Positions 9,034-19,688 of a stretch of 45,000 bases of DNA are shown piece after piece; within the stretch, counting starts at the first letter, position 1, and each line of letters opens with the position of its first letter. Origin of the DNA: Symbiodinium natans (lineage: Eukaryota > Sar > Dinophyceae > Suessiales > Symbiodiniaceae). A program made the translations under genes and the position numbers. The notes beneath the pieces are model-generated. The model did not search any database. It saw nothing but the letters and a program-made list of their open reading frames with translations, and was not told the origin of the DNA. The stretch covers positions 1,037,555-1,082,554 of the forward strand of contig CAJNDS010000668.1 in NCBI GenBank assembly GCA_905221605.1, in the 5' to 3' direction.

Positions 9034-11050
9034 CACCCCCGGGCCGAAAGTTTCGACCCACGGCACATGTTGGATGGCATGCAGACAGTGAAGGCTCCCG
9101 CGGAGTAGCGGAGTGCCGAAAAGTAGCGTTTTCCCTACGCCTGCTAGCGGAGAAATTAATACCCCGTTTTAAAAATATAGTACTATAGTAGCTCCGGAGG
9201 AGGCCCCCAGCCCCATTGTGTCAGGAGTCTATGGGGAAGAGGGCGGGGTATGGGTGTAAGAACCCCAAGATGTTGGTGGGTCGAACTATCGGCCCGGCGC
9301 AGCATGGGTTTTGGTGGCCAGAGTTTGCTTCAAAAAGATGCCACCTTTTTGAAGTTTGGGCAAGACCAGTGCTCCCCGAACGCATGCTGCGCCAGGCCGA
9401 AAGTTCGTCGCACTCACAACATAAGACAAGAAGACAGCAGAAAACCCCCTCTCCCCCTTAGACTCCTGCACTCCAAGAGCGCCGGGTCCTCCTCCGGAAC
9501 ATTAAAAATAGTATAAGTTTATTCCAGGGGATTAATTCCTCCGCTGGCCAGGCTAGAACAAAACCATGATGCAATACTCCGCTGTCCTCCGTCAACTTTG
9601 TCGAGTCTTGTCAAGAGCGACGAAACTTTATTCCTGGTCATGCTCTTCACAAGGCCGTTTCCACTAAAAAATCTAGCGTCCTGCAGGACCTGGCCGGCGT
9701 CGGCATCGCGCAGAGCATGCGTTTTTGTGGCTAGAGTCTGCTTCAAAAAGTGCTTCCAGAAGGCAGCATGCGTTTTGGTCGCCAGAGTCTGCTTCAAAAG
9801 TGCTTACTGACAGCAGCATGCGTTTTGGTGGCCAGAGTCTGCTTGAAAAAGTGCTTATGGATGCGTTTTGGTGGCCAGAGTCTGCTTCAAAAAGTGCTTA
9901 CGGAAGGCACCCCCGGGCCGAAAGTTTCGACCCACGGCACATGTTGGATGGCATGCAGACAGTGAAGGCTCCCGCGGAGTAGCGGAGTGCCGAAAAGTAG
10001 CGTTTTCCCTACGCCTGCTAGCGGAGAAATTAATACCCCGTTTTAAAAATATAGCACTATAGTAGCTCCGGAGGAGGCCCCCAGCCCCATTGTGTCAGGA
10101 GTCTATGGGGAAGAGGGCGGGGTATGGGTGTAAGAACTCCAAGATGTTGGTGGGTCGAACTATCGGCCCGGCGCAGCATGGGTTTTGGTGGCCAGAGTTT
10201 GCTTCAAAAAGATGCCACCTTTTTGAAGTTTGGGCAAGACCAGTGCTCCCCGAACGCATGCTGTGCCAGGCCGAAAGTTCGTCGCACTCACAACATAAGA
10301 CAAGAAGACAGCAGAAAACCCCCTCTCCCCCTTAGACTCCTGCACTCCAAGAGCGCCGGGTCCTCCTCCGGAACATTAAAAATAGTATAAGTTTATTCCA
10401 GGGGAATAATTCCTCCGCTGGCCAGGCTAGAACAAAACCATGATGCAATACTCCGCTGTCCTCCGTCAACTTTGTCGAGTCTTGTCAAGAGCGACGAAAC
10501 TTTATTCCTGGTCATGCTCTTCACAAGGCCGTTTCCACTAAAAAATCTAGCGTCCTGCAGGACCTGGCCGGCGTCGGCATCGCGCAGAGCATGCGTTTTT
10601 GTGGCTAGAGTCTGCTTCAAAAAGTGCTTCCAGAAGGCAGCATGCGTTTTGGTCGCCAGAGTCTGCTTCAAAAGTGCTTACTGACAGCAGCATGCGTTTT
10701 GGTGGCCAGAGTCTGCTTGAAAAAGTGCTTATGGATGCGTTTTGGTGGCCAGAGTCTGCTTCAAAAAGTGCTTACGGAAGGCACCCCCGGGCCGAAAGTT
10801 TCGACCCACGGCACATGTTGGATGGCATGCAGACAGTGAAGGCTCCCGCGGAGTAGCGGAGTGCCGAAAAGTAGCGTTTTCCCTACGCCTGCTAGCGGAG
10901 AAATTAATACCCCGTTTTAAAAATATAGTACTATAGTAGCTCCGGAGGAGGCCCCCAGCCCCATTGTGTCAGGAGTCTATGGGGAAGAGGGCGGGGTATG
11001 GGTGTAAGAACCCCAAGATGTTGGTGGGTCGAACTATCGGCCCGGCGCAG
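9034..11050 (+). repeat. 874-bp tandem repeat, 2.3 copies
   Basis: Copy 1 is 9034-9907, copy 2 is 9908-10781, and a truncated copy 3 is 10782-11050 (first 269 bp). Copies differ by only a few substitutions. The last ~190 bp of each unit holds four internal ~45-50 bp repeats of the type GCATGCGTTTTGGTGGCCAG followed by AGTCTGCTTCAAAAAGTGCT; a fifth diverged one begins near 9302. Open frames translate these internal repeats in different frames and change frame between copies, so I do not call a protein. It may be a transcribed or structural satellite; no rRNA, snRNA or spliced-leader sequence was recognised. Confidence 0.9.
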
Positions 11051-11112
11051 TAGCGTACTAGTTGGGGGCTCTGCTTTTTGGATCCTCCCAGGGGTCTGGG
11101 ATAACCCGACTT

Positions 11113-11229
11113 CCCTAAACCCTAGAACCCTAAACCCTAAACCCTAGAACCTAGAACCCTAAACCCTAAACCCTAAACCCTAAACCCTAAACCCTAAACC
11201 CTAAACCCTAAACCCTAAACCCGAAACCC
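11113..11229 (-). repeat. Telomeric array CCCTAAA, about 15 units
   Basis: Begins with CCCTAGAA variants and becomes perfect from about 11159. Confidence 0.95.
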
Positions 11230-11936
11230 TTATTATTACTCATGAACCTCCAAGTCTTCGGTTTGGAATCAGGGAGTTCATGTAAGGCTCAAGGAAGAAT
11301 TTGGGATTTGGCGCGCGGGGCTTCGAGTGTAGAAAGTTCAAGGTTCATATGGTGCAGAGATTTAGTGTGTTCAAGTGGGAAGCTTCATCCCAATACCCAA
11401 AACCCTAAACCCCAAGCTTCTGAGATCAATGCTACGAGACTGAACTCCCCAGAAGAGCGTCGCAGCAGTTGTTCCAACGGAGATCTTGCGCTCCAAAGGG
11501 TAGCCTCCTGTTTCGGGTTTGGTGTGTTGAGTTTCGGTTTTGATTCTTTGGGCGTGTTCAAATATCCCGAACCCTGAACAAGTCGGTTGCTCAAAGGGGC
11601 CCACCCCCAGAAAGGGGCTTCAGTACCCAAGCCCTGCTTGGAAGCCCTTTGACTTAGAAAGAAGGGTTGGTAAGTTGGGTTATGAGGATTATATTCGCTA
11701 GGGATATACTCGCCATCGTGCGGGTCGGCTCACAGGGTCGCAACGCGGCGCATCTAGGCTTCGGGCTTTAATTTCAGGTTAGGGGGAGGGTTAGGGTTGA
11801 GTGTTGCCGGGGTTTTGCCGGGGTTGATCAAAATCATTGGGCCCTGTTTGGTAGCTTAGCCAAAGCCCTGAACTCAACCCTAAACCTACAGAGAACACAC
11901 AGACATAGAGACCCCAATAGAGAATACAAATTAGAT
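11230..11936. other. Unique spacer with a family-A end fragment
   Basis: CATGAACCTCCAAGT at about 11241-11256 is a lone family-A end. Short telomere-like words occur near 11400 and 11760-11830. No gene supported, although two overlapping frames of 80-110 codons are open. Confidence 0.45.
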
Positions 11937-11998
11937 CACCCTAAACCCTAAACCCTAAACCCTAAACCCTAAACCCCAAACCCTAAACCCTAAACCCC
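11937..11998 (-). repeat. Telomeric array CCCTAAA, about 9 units
   Basis: One CCCCAAA variant; otherwise regular. Confidence 0.95.
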
Positions 11999-12082
11999 TT
12001 GTGAGGTCTCCGAGGAGCCCTTCATCTGTCAACCTTCTGAGCCGACAACGAAGAATCCGAGGCTCATAATGCTCCCGAAGCC

Positions 12083-12150
12083 TTTAAGGGTTTAGGGTTT
12101 AGGGTTTGGGGTTTGGGGTTTGGGGTTTAGGGTTAGGGTTTAGGGATGTA
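12083..12150 (+). repeat. Telomeric array with TTTGGGG variants
   Basis: About nine units, three of them TTTGGGG. Confidence 0.85.
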
Positions 12151-12238
12151 GGCCTAAGGTCAACCCTGAACCATCTACACCCTAGGCCCCAAAAGCCAAT
12201 CTGAAGCCCCTTAATCTAGGGGTTGTACCTTGGACCCT

Positions 12239-12349
12239 TAAGGTTGTACCCTTGGGTTTTGGGGTTGGTCTTTTAAAGATCCTTGAAGGCAGTCGAAGGC
12301 CCATAGTAGGAGCGTATTAAGGGGAACCTTTAGGGGTACAACCTTAGGG
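12239..12349. repeat. Small inverted-repeat element
   Basis: TTAAGGTTGTACCCTTGG on the left faces AGGGGTACAACCTTAGG on the right, about 80 bp apart. It resembles a one-off MITE or hairpin; no second copy was seen in the window. Confidence 0.5.
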
Positions 12350-12365
12350 GTGCGAGCCTTAACCC

Positions 12366-12460
12366 CATGAGCCCTGACCCTAACCCCTAACCCCCATCCC
12401 CTAACCCCAAACCCCTAACCCCAAACCCGAAACCCTAAAACCTAGACCCTAAACTCCCTA
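12366..12460 (-). repeat. Degenerate CCCTAA/CCCCTAA array
   Basis: Mixed CCCTAACC, CCCCAAA and CCCTAAA units. Confidence 0.75.
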
Positions 12461-12957
12461 CAAGCCCTTTAAGCCTCCTCCTGAGGTGGAGGTGGACTCC
12501 ACAGCGGCAGTGAGGTTCCTTTCCGTCAGCGCGGCGAAGTCCTTGCGGAGGAAATGTCGGCTTTGAGATTCGTGTTTTCGGGTTTAGGGTGTGCGGGGGG
12601 GGGGGGGGGGGAAGGTCGGGGGTTGAGGTAGAAGAATTCAGGGTTTAGGGTTTAGGGTTTAGGGTTTAGGGTCGAGGGTCTGAAGGGGATTTAGAAAGGT
12701 TAAAGCAGACTAAAGGGGTCCAGGACATGGCACGCGAATCTCACAGCTTTCTTCGACAACTTGCTCCCCAAAGCCTGAACCCTAAACCCTGAACCCTGAA
12801 CCCTAAACCCTAAACCCTAGACCCTAAACCCTTAAGACAAGTCTCGCATGCCACCGCGAACCAGAAGCTCTTGCAAGATCGCACAATCTCATCCGATCGA
12901 TCTTTGATTCGCTCATGCACGGTGCTGCCTGCAGTTACAGGGTTCTTAAGGAAGGGG
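12461..12957. other. Spacer with poly-G and two short telomeric arrays
   Basis: A run of 17 G lies at 12595-12611, five TTTAGGG units at about 12641-12673, and CCCTAAA/CCCTGAA units at 12777-12833. The rest is unique with no gene seen. Confidence 0.6.
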
Positions 12958-13055
12958 GTTTAGGGTTTTAGGTTTTAGGGTTTAGGGTTTAGGGTTTTAG
13001 GGTTTAGGGTTTAGGGTTTAGGGTTTAGGGTTTAGGGTTTAGGGTTTAGGGTTTC
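12958..13055 (+). repeat. Telomeric array TTTAGGG, about 14 units
   Basis: Three TTTTAGG slips at the left, then perfect. Confidence 0.95.
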
Positions 13056-13235
13056 GGGACTAGGACTTAGGGACTAGGGTTACCCTCCAATCCTTTGGGG
13101 GATTGAGGGGTTTAGGGTTTAGAGGTTTCATTAAGCCTAAACCCGTTTGAGGATTTAGGGCTCAAGCCCTTGTAGGGTTGAGGGTTCTTTGTTTGGCCTT
13201 CCGCGAGGTCCACAAACTAGATGAGGGGCGGCGTG
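13056..13235. other. Spacer with scattered telomeric words
   Basis: GACTAGGG, TTTAGGG and CCTAAACCC words with no long array and no gene. Confidence 0.4.
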
Positions 13236-13397
13236 TACTTGGAGGTTCATGGGTAGGTCCAAGTAAGGCCATAAGCATGGTACCTATACTTACAACCCTA
13301 ACTTAGGGCACGCATAACCTACTTCTAGCTACCCATGAACCCTAAATCCTGAACCCTAAACCCTACTTACTTACAACCACCCATGAACCTCCAAGTA
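13236..13397. mobile_element. Rearranged family-A element (copy 3)
   Basis: Starts TACTTGGAGGTTCATGGG and ends CCCATGAACCTCCAAGTA. A second internal right end (CTACCCATGAACC) at about 13320-13333 is followed by CCCTAAA-type units, so either two right ends are joined or telomeric units interrupted the end. Confidence 0.6.
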
Positions 13398-13589
13398 GGG
13401 TCTAGGGCTTGGGCTTTGTCCTGGGGTTTAGGGGTCTGGAATTTAAGTTTTGGGGTTTAGGGTTCGGGTTTAGGGTTTAGGGTTTGGGGTACAGGGCATA
13501 CTGGTGCAAAGCCGGCAGTTCGACCCACCCGAACTCCCACCATGACTATGTAGCCCTCGGGTCCTCCGAAATTTTGGAGCTGTCAAGTT

Positions 13590-13657
13590 GAGGGTTTAGG
13601 GTTTAGGGTTTAGGGTTTAGGGTTTAGGGTTTAGGGTTTAGGGTTTAGGCTTTAGGG
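13590..13657 (+). repeat. Telomeric array TTTAGGG, about 9 units
   Basis: Perfect units ending in a TTTAGGC variant. A smaller degenerate array lies at about 13453-13490. Confidence 0.95.
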
Positions 13658-13947
13658 TATATTCTGAAAACAGGGAACCCTAAACCCTAAAGCCTCTCCG
13701 CTACTCGCATGTGTATTGCACAGCACGCTGCTAGATTAGAGGCTCCACACTCGACACTTTGGCTAGAAATTTGTTTTTCAGGGTTTAGGGTGATTCTTTT
13801 CGGTTCTGGGTGATTTTTCTGTTTTCGGGGGTTTTAAGTGCTGATGTGGTTTTCACCAGTATCACGAACCTGGAGAGGGACTCAGGATGTGTACAACCAT
13901 CCGGAACAACCCTCGAATCTAAGCATGAAGGTATAAATCCTCTTCAA

Positions 13948-14067
13948 GTAGTTACACGGTCTCTTAGTGTGGGCCAATTGGGGGCCCCTTATATACCTCG
14001 CGAATATATCTTCAGAACCTTTCAAGGAGTGAGGGATCATATTGAGAGACCATGCAGCTTGTCTTAG
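13948..14067. mobile_element. Degenerate MITE-like element, family E (copy 2)
   Basis: GTAGTTACACGGTCTCTTAGT opposes GAGAGACCATGCAGCTTGTC. The interior carries GGGGCCCCTTATATACC and TTCAGAACCTTTCAAGG, as at 26005. Confidence 0.5.
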
Positions 14068-14344
14068 AAATCCAAAACGCCCCAAATCCTTAGCCTAGCG
14101 GGCTAGAAGCATAGCTCGGGTAGAAGTCCCTTGACGATAGTCAGTAGTAGTTAGAATGAGCAAAAGGGGCCTCCTTGTCAAGACCCCTTAGCGCGTAACT
14201 CAGCCTACAACGTTCCAACCCTTCACACCGCTGCAGTTCGGGTTGCTCAGCGGCGCTGACGCCTGCCCGCGAAACAGGGGGCGAGTCGTATGTTGGCAGG
14301 AGTCTGGTGGTTGCAAGGAGGGCTCTCCTAGTACTTGTATGGGT
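14068..14344. other. Unique spacer, no feature seen
   Basis: No repeat or gene recognised. Confidence 0.4.
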
Positions 14345-14680
14345 CTAGGGTTTAGGGTTGAGGGTTGAGGGTTGAGGGTTGAGGGTTTAGGGTTTAGGGG
14401 GAACCTATAAGGGGTCCAGGAGTGGTGATCTGGTCAAGGGGGCGGGGGTCGAGGGGGAGGCGAGGGTCTAGGGGTGGTGGGGGCCTCGGGCTGGAACCCT
14501 AAACCCTAAACCCAAAACCCCCTAAACCCCCTAGACCGCGGCGCCCACCTCGAAAGGAATCCAGGCGGGCAAGGCAGTGGCTTTGCTGGGCGCTATGCGA
14601 TCGCTCGTCGCCTTTCTCTACTGGTGGGTTCAGGGTTCAGGGTTCAGGGTTTAGGGTTTAGGGTTTAGGGTTTAGGGGGT
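14345..14680 (+). repeat. Variant telomeric arrays (TTGAGGG, TTCAGGG) around a spacer
   Basis: Four consecutive TTGAGGG units flanked by TTTAGGG (14345-14400), then three TTCAGGG and four TTTAGGG units (14627-14677). Runs of one variant point to local copying of a mutated unit. Confidence 0.8.
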
Positions 14681-15600
14681 GCGGTGGGTTCAGGGTTGAG
14701 TAGGGCCTAGGGTTTAGGGCATAGGGCTTTTGGATAGTCTACTAAGTAGTCCCTAGAAACAGCATAATCATCCCCAGAACCCCGCTTCAAAACCCTACTT
14801 ACTAAGTCAACAAGGCTTCCAGGAGGGGTTCAGAATTCAGGTTTTTTGGGGGTGGGGGCGGGGGGGTGGTAGTGCATTGGTTCCCCGGATACTAGGTTCC
14901 CATTAACGGAGAGGGATTTCAGAGTGGTGCTTTTGTCTGCTATCGCTGCAAAAAGGGAACCTGACCAAACCCTCAAGACGGAAACAAGGGTGCCTCAGTG
15001 TGCCTGGTACGGAATCCCTAAACTCTCTTGGGCACTGGTAAGTTGTGTCAGTCTCTGAGAGGGTTAGGGCCGGGGTTTAGGGTTGCGTGGTGTAAGGTTT
15101 AGGGATCACTGCTTGTCATTGTTCTTTCGTGACTTTCGTGTACAAGCTGGAGACACTGGCCAGCGCTGTTGAATAGAATCGTTCACAATGAAAAGGGAAA
15201 CTACAAAACATCCCTGGTCACAAGCTGTGGAGTAAGTTTTGGCCTTTGCGCATGCTACCAGAAACCTTAACCGCGAAAACCCTAAGCCGTAACGGCATCT
15301 GGCGTGTCCAAGTGCACTGACAATTGTGTGACAATACTATGTGAGCTAAATAACGAACTAGCAGCCACGCCAAACATTTTTTTGTGACTATTACCACGGC
15401 TGGCAGCAGCTCGCAAGAGCATGTGGGCCCACTGCCGTGGACTTGTACTGTCGCCGGGCCCTCCGCCCTAAACCCGAAACCCTAAACCCAAAACCCTAAA
15501 CCCTAAACCCGGCAAAAGACGGGCCCTTTAAGCCTGCCGGGGAAGTGCGTGCGACCGGGGGGCAGACGGTTTGTTTGGAGGCTTGTGGCTGCTTCACTTA
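14681..15600. other. Mostly unique spacer
   Basis: A G-rich tract lies at about 14850-14870 and a short CCCTAAA array at 15470-15510. No supported gene in this comparatively telomere-poor stretch. Confidence 0.45.
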
Positions 15601-15752
15601 GTAGCCCAGTAAGCATATTATAATAAGGGTAGTTTTAGGGTTTAGGGTTTAGGGTTTAGGGTTTCGGGGCACCTTTGTACCCTTTTTTGGGTTGGCTACT
15701 TTATAAGGGAACCTTGAACCCCAAGAAAGGGAGAAGGGCACAACTGGGCTAC
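15601..15752. mobile_element. Family-B element interrupted by a telomeric array (copy 2)
   Basis: GTAGCCCAGTAAGCATATTA on the left and ACTGGGCTAC on the right are the family-B ends. Other copies read ATAATAAGGGCACC continuously; here ATAATAAGGG is followed by about five TTTAGGG units (15630-15666) and then GGCACC resumes. The telomeric block therefore sits inside the element. Confidence 0.75.
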
Positions 15753-16150
15753 AGAGTTCCCAACCCTAAACCATAAACCTTCCCACCCTACAGCCATAAA
15801 AAAACCAAAAAAAAAACTAAACCTAAAACCTCGAAATCAAACCCTGAACTCTGAAACCCCAACCCTGAGCCTGAGCCCCAAACCCAAAACCCTAAACAGT
15901 AAACCCTAAACCCTGAACCCTGAACCCTGAAACCCAAACCCTAAACCCTAAACCCTAATTAAACCCTAAACACTAAGCACTAAACACCCACCCAAAGTCA
16001 AAGTTGGCTTTGAGGGTTCAGGGCATTTAGGGTTTAGGACTATGAGGCTCCGCAGCCCTGGCTTGAAGCTCAACAAGCTAAAGCCCGTTTAGGGTTTAGG
16101 GTTTTGGGGTTTTGGGGTTTAGGGTTTAGGGTTTATGTTTTAGGGTGACC
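15753..16150. repeat. Degenerate telomeric region, both strands
   Basis: CCCTAAA/CCCTGAA variants dominate about 15838-15990, including CCCTAATTAAACCCTAAAC near 15952, then TTTAGGG/TTTTGGGG at about 16088-16145. Confidence 0.75.
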
Positions 16151-16575
16151 TCTTGATTTTTGAGGGGCTAAGGCTAAGGTTAAGGGTTCAGGGCCTGGGC
16201 TAGAGTGTCTAGCATGTCGGTTTCTGCAAATAGCTGGACCGAGAACCCTCCCCCCCTTCCCCCTCCCGCCACCCTCAAAAAAGCGGGTCTAGTCTACTCT
16301 ATGTGTAGGTGCCTATACTTTTTGGGGTTGCAGGTAAACTCTACTCAGCTCCCCAGTAAGTTAACCCAGGTGTTGCTGTAACAGCAAAAGTCAACGTGAG
16401 CACAAACAAAGAGTCCAGTAAGCCTTGGTTGCAGAATAGACCTTGCATGACCGAAGAAACACATACTGGGAAACATTGCACCTCAAATCCTATATAGCCC
16501 TATTAACTGCAGAAACAAGGAACCCTACGTTGTTTAAGTTTCCAGCATATGCAACCATTAGCACCCTAGCCCCTA
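16151..16575. other. Unique spacer, no feature seen
   Basis: Among the longer telomere-free stretches of the left half. No repeat or gene recognised. Confidence 0.45.
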
Positions 16576-16950
16576 TCCGTAAACCCTAAACCCTAAACCC
16601 TAAGGGGCACCGAATCCCAGTCCTCTCGTTAAGCGGAGTCGCTGGGAGCAGCTGCAAGCCAATGCTGCGTCCTGGTGTGTCTCGTAGGTTAGGGTTTCGG
16701 GTTTAGGACCCTAAAACCCTAAACCCTAAAACCTAAACCCTAAACCCTGAACCCTGAACCCTGAACCCTGAACCCTGAACCCTGAACCCTAACCGGCTTT
16801 AGGGTCTAGGGTTTAGGCTTTAGGGTGCTAATAGAGCTTGGGAACCCTAGTCCGAACCGGCTTAGGGTTTAGGGTTTAGGGTTTAGGGTTTAGGGTTTAG
16901 GGTTTAGGGTTTAGGGTTTAGGGTTTAGGGTTTAGGGTTTAGGGTTTAGG
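16576..16950. repeat. Telomeric cluster with a CCCTGAA run
   Basis: CCCTAAA at 16578-16602 and 16707-16746, six CCCTGAA units at about 16746-16790, and about 12 TTTAGGG units at 16862-16949. The word AACCGGCTTTAGGG/AACCGGCTTAGGG occurs at both 16792 and 16855. Confidence 0.9.
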
Positions 16951-17098
16951 AACCTTAAACCCTGAAATCTTTGGGATTGGGTTAGGTTAGTCGGGTTTTG
17001 GGCGGCAAGGCTTCGGGATACTCATTAAACCCTAAGCTTCTGCACCCCAGAAGAATTTTGGGAGCTTCAAGGGTGCATGTTGACACTAATGTGCAGTT

Positions 17099-17206
17099 TG
17101 GGTTTAGGGTTTAGGGTTTAGGGTTTAGGGTTTAGGGTTTAGGGTTTAGGGTTTAGGGTGTAGGGTGTAGGGCGTAGGGTGTAGGGTGTAGGGTTTAGGA
17201 TTTAGG
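17099..17206 (+). repeat. Telomeric array TTTAGGG then TGTAGGG
   Basis: Eight TTTAGGG units followed by about five TGTAGGG/CGTAGGG units and a return to TTTAGG. Confidence 0.9.
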
Positions 17207-17287
17207 GCGGGGCTTCCAGCTGCCCACTGCAAATTCAAGGAGTCGTCGGTGAGACGCATCGTTTTCCTTTAACAGAAAATCAGGGTC

Positions 17288-17395
17288 TTGGTAGCTTAAG
17301 AATTATATTACAATAAGGGCACCTTTTTGGGGGGGTTGGTTACTATATAAGGGACCCGCAAGCAAAATATGGAGTAAATGCCACTGTGCTACCAA
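17288..17395. mobile_element. MITE-like element, family B (copy 3)
   Basis: TTGGTAGCTTAAGAATTATATT pairs imperfectly with CACTGTGCTACCAA at the right. The interior AATAAGGGCACCTTTTTGG and GGTTACTATATAAGGGA matches other copies. Confidence 0.7.
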
Positions 17396-17495
17396 GGGGT
17401 TTAGGGTTTAGGGTTCAGGACATTTTGTACCACCAACATGCACCGACAAATTGGGTCCATGTCTTGGACCAAGTGGTACAGTCGCTCAGAGACAT

Positions 17496-17558
17496 CCACC
17501 CTAAACCCTAAACCCTAAACCCTAAACCCTAAACCCTAAACCCTAAACCCTAAACCCT
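17496..17558 (-). repeat. Telomeric array CCCTAAA, 8-9 units
   Basis: Perfect heptamers. A shorter TTTAGGG patch precedes it at about 17398-17412. Confidence 0.95.
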
Positions 17559-17697
17559 CCTGCCTTAAGTGATATGGACAGCTCTCAACATTGTGGTCCC
17601 TTGTTGGCTACCCTAAATATTTCTGGCCGCCTTGTATTGTCAATCTCCTGCATGACACTCATGACCGTCCTCAATGGATACTTGGGTATTTCCCAAA

Positions 17698-17700
<3 letters not shown>

Positions 17701-17736
<36 letters not shown>
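17701..17736 (+). repeat. Homopolymer of 36 G
   Basis: Uninterrupted G36 followed by CGGGAGGGGG. Neighbouring GGTACCCTTTTTTATGCC and GACCCCCAACAAGGGTACCC resemble family B/C interiors, so it may be an expanded G run inside a decayed element. Length is likely unreliable in sequencing. Confidence 0.85.
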
Positions 17737-17862
17737 CGGGAGGGGGTACCCTTTTTTATGCCCCAGAAAGAAGGAGAATCCCCTTAAAGGGACCCCCAAC
17801 AAGGGTACCCCTGTTTTCGGAAACCCCTGCTGGGGCAAGATTAGCTGAGGGTTACAGGACTC

Positions 17863-17935
17863 CCTAAACCCTAAACCCTAAACCCTAATTCCCAAACTCT
17901 AAACCCTAAACCCCAAACTCTAAACCCTAAACCCT
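17863..17935 (-). repeat. Degenerate CCCTAAA array
   Basis: About ten heptamers with CTCTAAA and CCCCAAA variants. Confidence 0.85.
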
Positions 17936-18500
17936 AACTCTGGGTTCGCATCGGATTGACACCCCGTTCCGCAAATGGCTGAGAATGCACACTGAGTGGA
18001 CCCGAAGGAAGCTGGCCACAAAAACCTTTAATCCGAAACACCTCGGGACTTAGGGTTTGGGGTTTAGGGTTTAGGGTTTAAACTAAACCCAACACTTCTT
18101 CACCGAGAAAGTCTCCATGAAGCCCTATGAAGCCTCAAGCTTTCCCCAAAACTCTAGTCCCCAAGCCCTACAGGACTAACCCCGTGAATTCTCTGGCCTG
18201 TCTTCTTGAGGGTCACCTCCATCTTAAAGGCGTCACCCAAACCCGTCGAGATTCCTTGCTTCACGGCTTCACGCAGCTCTCAGCAAAAAAAGCTGGGGTT
18301 ACATTTAGGATGTTAGGGCATGTTAGGGCCCACACGGGCGCTCACCGCTGTCCTTGCTGCATGTCGTATAATCATCAAGGAAAATGTCTATTGTCGGCAA
18401 CCTTATTGTTAATATAAACGATCTCATCTTATAAAAAATGTTGCAAGTGTGGTGATCGCTATTACTAGCCTTCGGGACTCGGGAAACTCTCAGCTCTTAG
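17936..18500. other. Mostly unique spacer
   Basis: One short TTTAGGG patch at about 18050-18080. The 96-codon frame at 18127-18417 has no motif I recognise and no codon signal I can defend. Confidence 0.45.
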
Positions 18501-18501
18501 C

Positions 18502-18580
18502 CCTGGGTTTAGGGTTTAGGGTTTAGGGTAGTTTAGGGTAGTTTAGGGTTTAGGGTTTAGGGATTTAGGGTTTAGGGATT
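18502..18580 (+). repeat. Degenerate telomeric array
   Basis: TTTAGGG units with two GTAGTTTAGGG interruptions. Confidence 0.8.
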
Positions 18581-18653
18581 CGGGTCCAAGGTTCAGGTTA
18601 GGAATGGTTTGTCTGAGGGTGAATGGGCAGACAGCGCTCGGTTTTGAAGAGCT

Positions 18654-18806
18654 CCTTGGAGGTTCATGGGACTTATTAACCACTTACAACTGGGCTTATG
18701 ACCCTACTTATACTAGGGCTAACCCCCATAAGGCCCTTGAGGGGTATTATAAGTGGGGTTATTAGTACAGTTATAATTGGTTAGTAAGTACCATGTACCT
18801 TCAAGG
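18654..18806. mobile_element. MITE-like palindrome, family A (copy 4)
   Basis: CCTTGGAGGTTCATGGGAC on the left, GTACCATGTACCTTCAAGG on the right. The interior arms AACCACTTACAACTG and CAGTTATAATTGGTT have diverged, so the two arms no longer match perfectly. Confidence 0.75.
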
Positions 18807-18838
18807 TAATGTTGAAGATCACCTTCTCTGGGAGCCTC

Positions 18839-18992
18839 TGGGAGGTTCATGGGGATTGACAAGTACCCATTTAGGGTACTGACTTAAAACCCTACAGACA
18901 ACTACTCTCAGCCCTGAACTCTACTTATCACTACCCTAAACCCAAAACCCAAAACCCTAAACCCTACATAAAAGTACCCATGGCCCTTCAAG
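18839..18992. mobile_element. Diverged family-A element with telomeric units (copy 5)
   Basis: Begins GGGAGGTTCATGGGG and ends ACCCATGGCCCTTCAAG. Three or four CCCAAAA/CCCTAAA units occupy the right part (18941-18966). Confidence 0.5.
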
Positions 18993-19080
18993 CTCCGCAG
19001 ATCTTCAACCCTGCAGGAAAGGAGCCAATCTCCAGCTCAGTGTGCTGCGTGCACACGAAGAGATCCCAAAACTTGCCTGG

Positions 19081-19175
19081 GCTTAGGGTTTAGGGTTTAG
19101 GGTTTAGGGTTTAGGGTTTAGGGTTTAGGGTTTAGGGTTTAGGGTTTAGGGTTTAGGGTTTAGGGTTTAGGGTTC
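19081..19175 (+). repeat. Telomeric array TTTAGGG, about 13 units
   Basis: Perfect units ending in TTCAGG. Confidence 0.95.
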
Positions 19176-19514
19176 AGGCGTCATTGAACCGGTCGTTGCG
19201 GGTGAGTTGTCATGATGGTCTGATGGTGTATTGGTAACCGCCTAAGCATGATGTTGCTGTCGGCCCTGAACCCTGAACCCGGAACCCTAAACCGTTCATC
19301 GAAACTTTGTGGTGATTGGTAGCCGGAGAGCCAGCGGGAGCTGTCTTGGTTCAGATACCTGAAATGACAATAAGGATCCCTACATGGTTTGAGGTGCATT
19401 CCTTATTCAAGGGGTCTTAGCCCCACAAAGGAACCCTTCTTAAATTTTAACACTCACCAGAAGTTTTTTTTGGGTGCGGGGGAGGGCGAATGTTCTTATA
19501 ATCTCCTAGGGAAC
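19176..19514. other. Unique spacer, no feature seen
   Basis: Three CCCTGAA/CCCTAAA units at about 19265-19290. No gene supported. Confidence 0.4.
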
Positions 19515-19669
19515 TACTTGGAGGTTCATGGGACTTAATAACCACGTATAACTGGGCTTATAACCCTACTTATAATCGGGCTAACCCCCATAAGGCCCTT
19601 CAGGGGTATTATAAGCGGGGTTATAAGTACAGTTATAGTTGGCTAGTAAGTACCATGAACCTTCAAGTA
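19515..19669. mobile_element. MITE-like palindrome, family A (copy 6)
   Basis: A 155-bp element: TACTTGGAGGTTCATGGGAC on the left, GTACCATGAACCTTCAAGTA on the right, centre CCCCCATAAGGCCCTTCAGGGG. Confidence 0.85.
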
Positions 19670-19688
19670 CGATGCAGGTTGACCCCCC

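Noticed and set aside
9216-10936. Repeated 60-90 codon frames in the 874-bp repeat
   Set aside because: Several frames are open at once over the same internal repeats, and the recurrence simply reflects DNA duplication.
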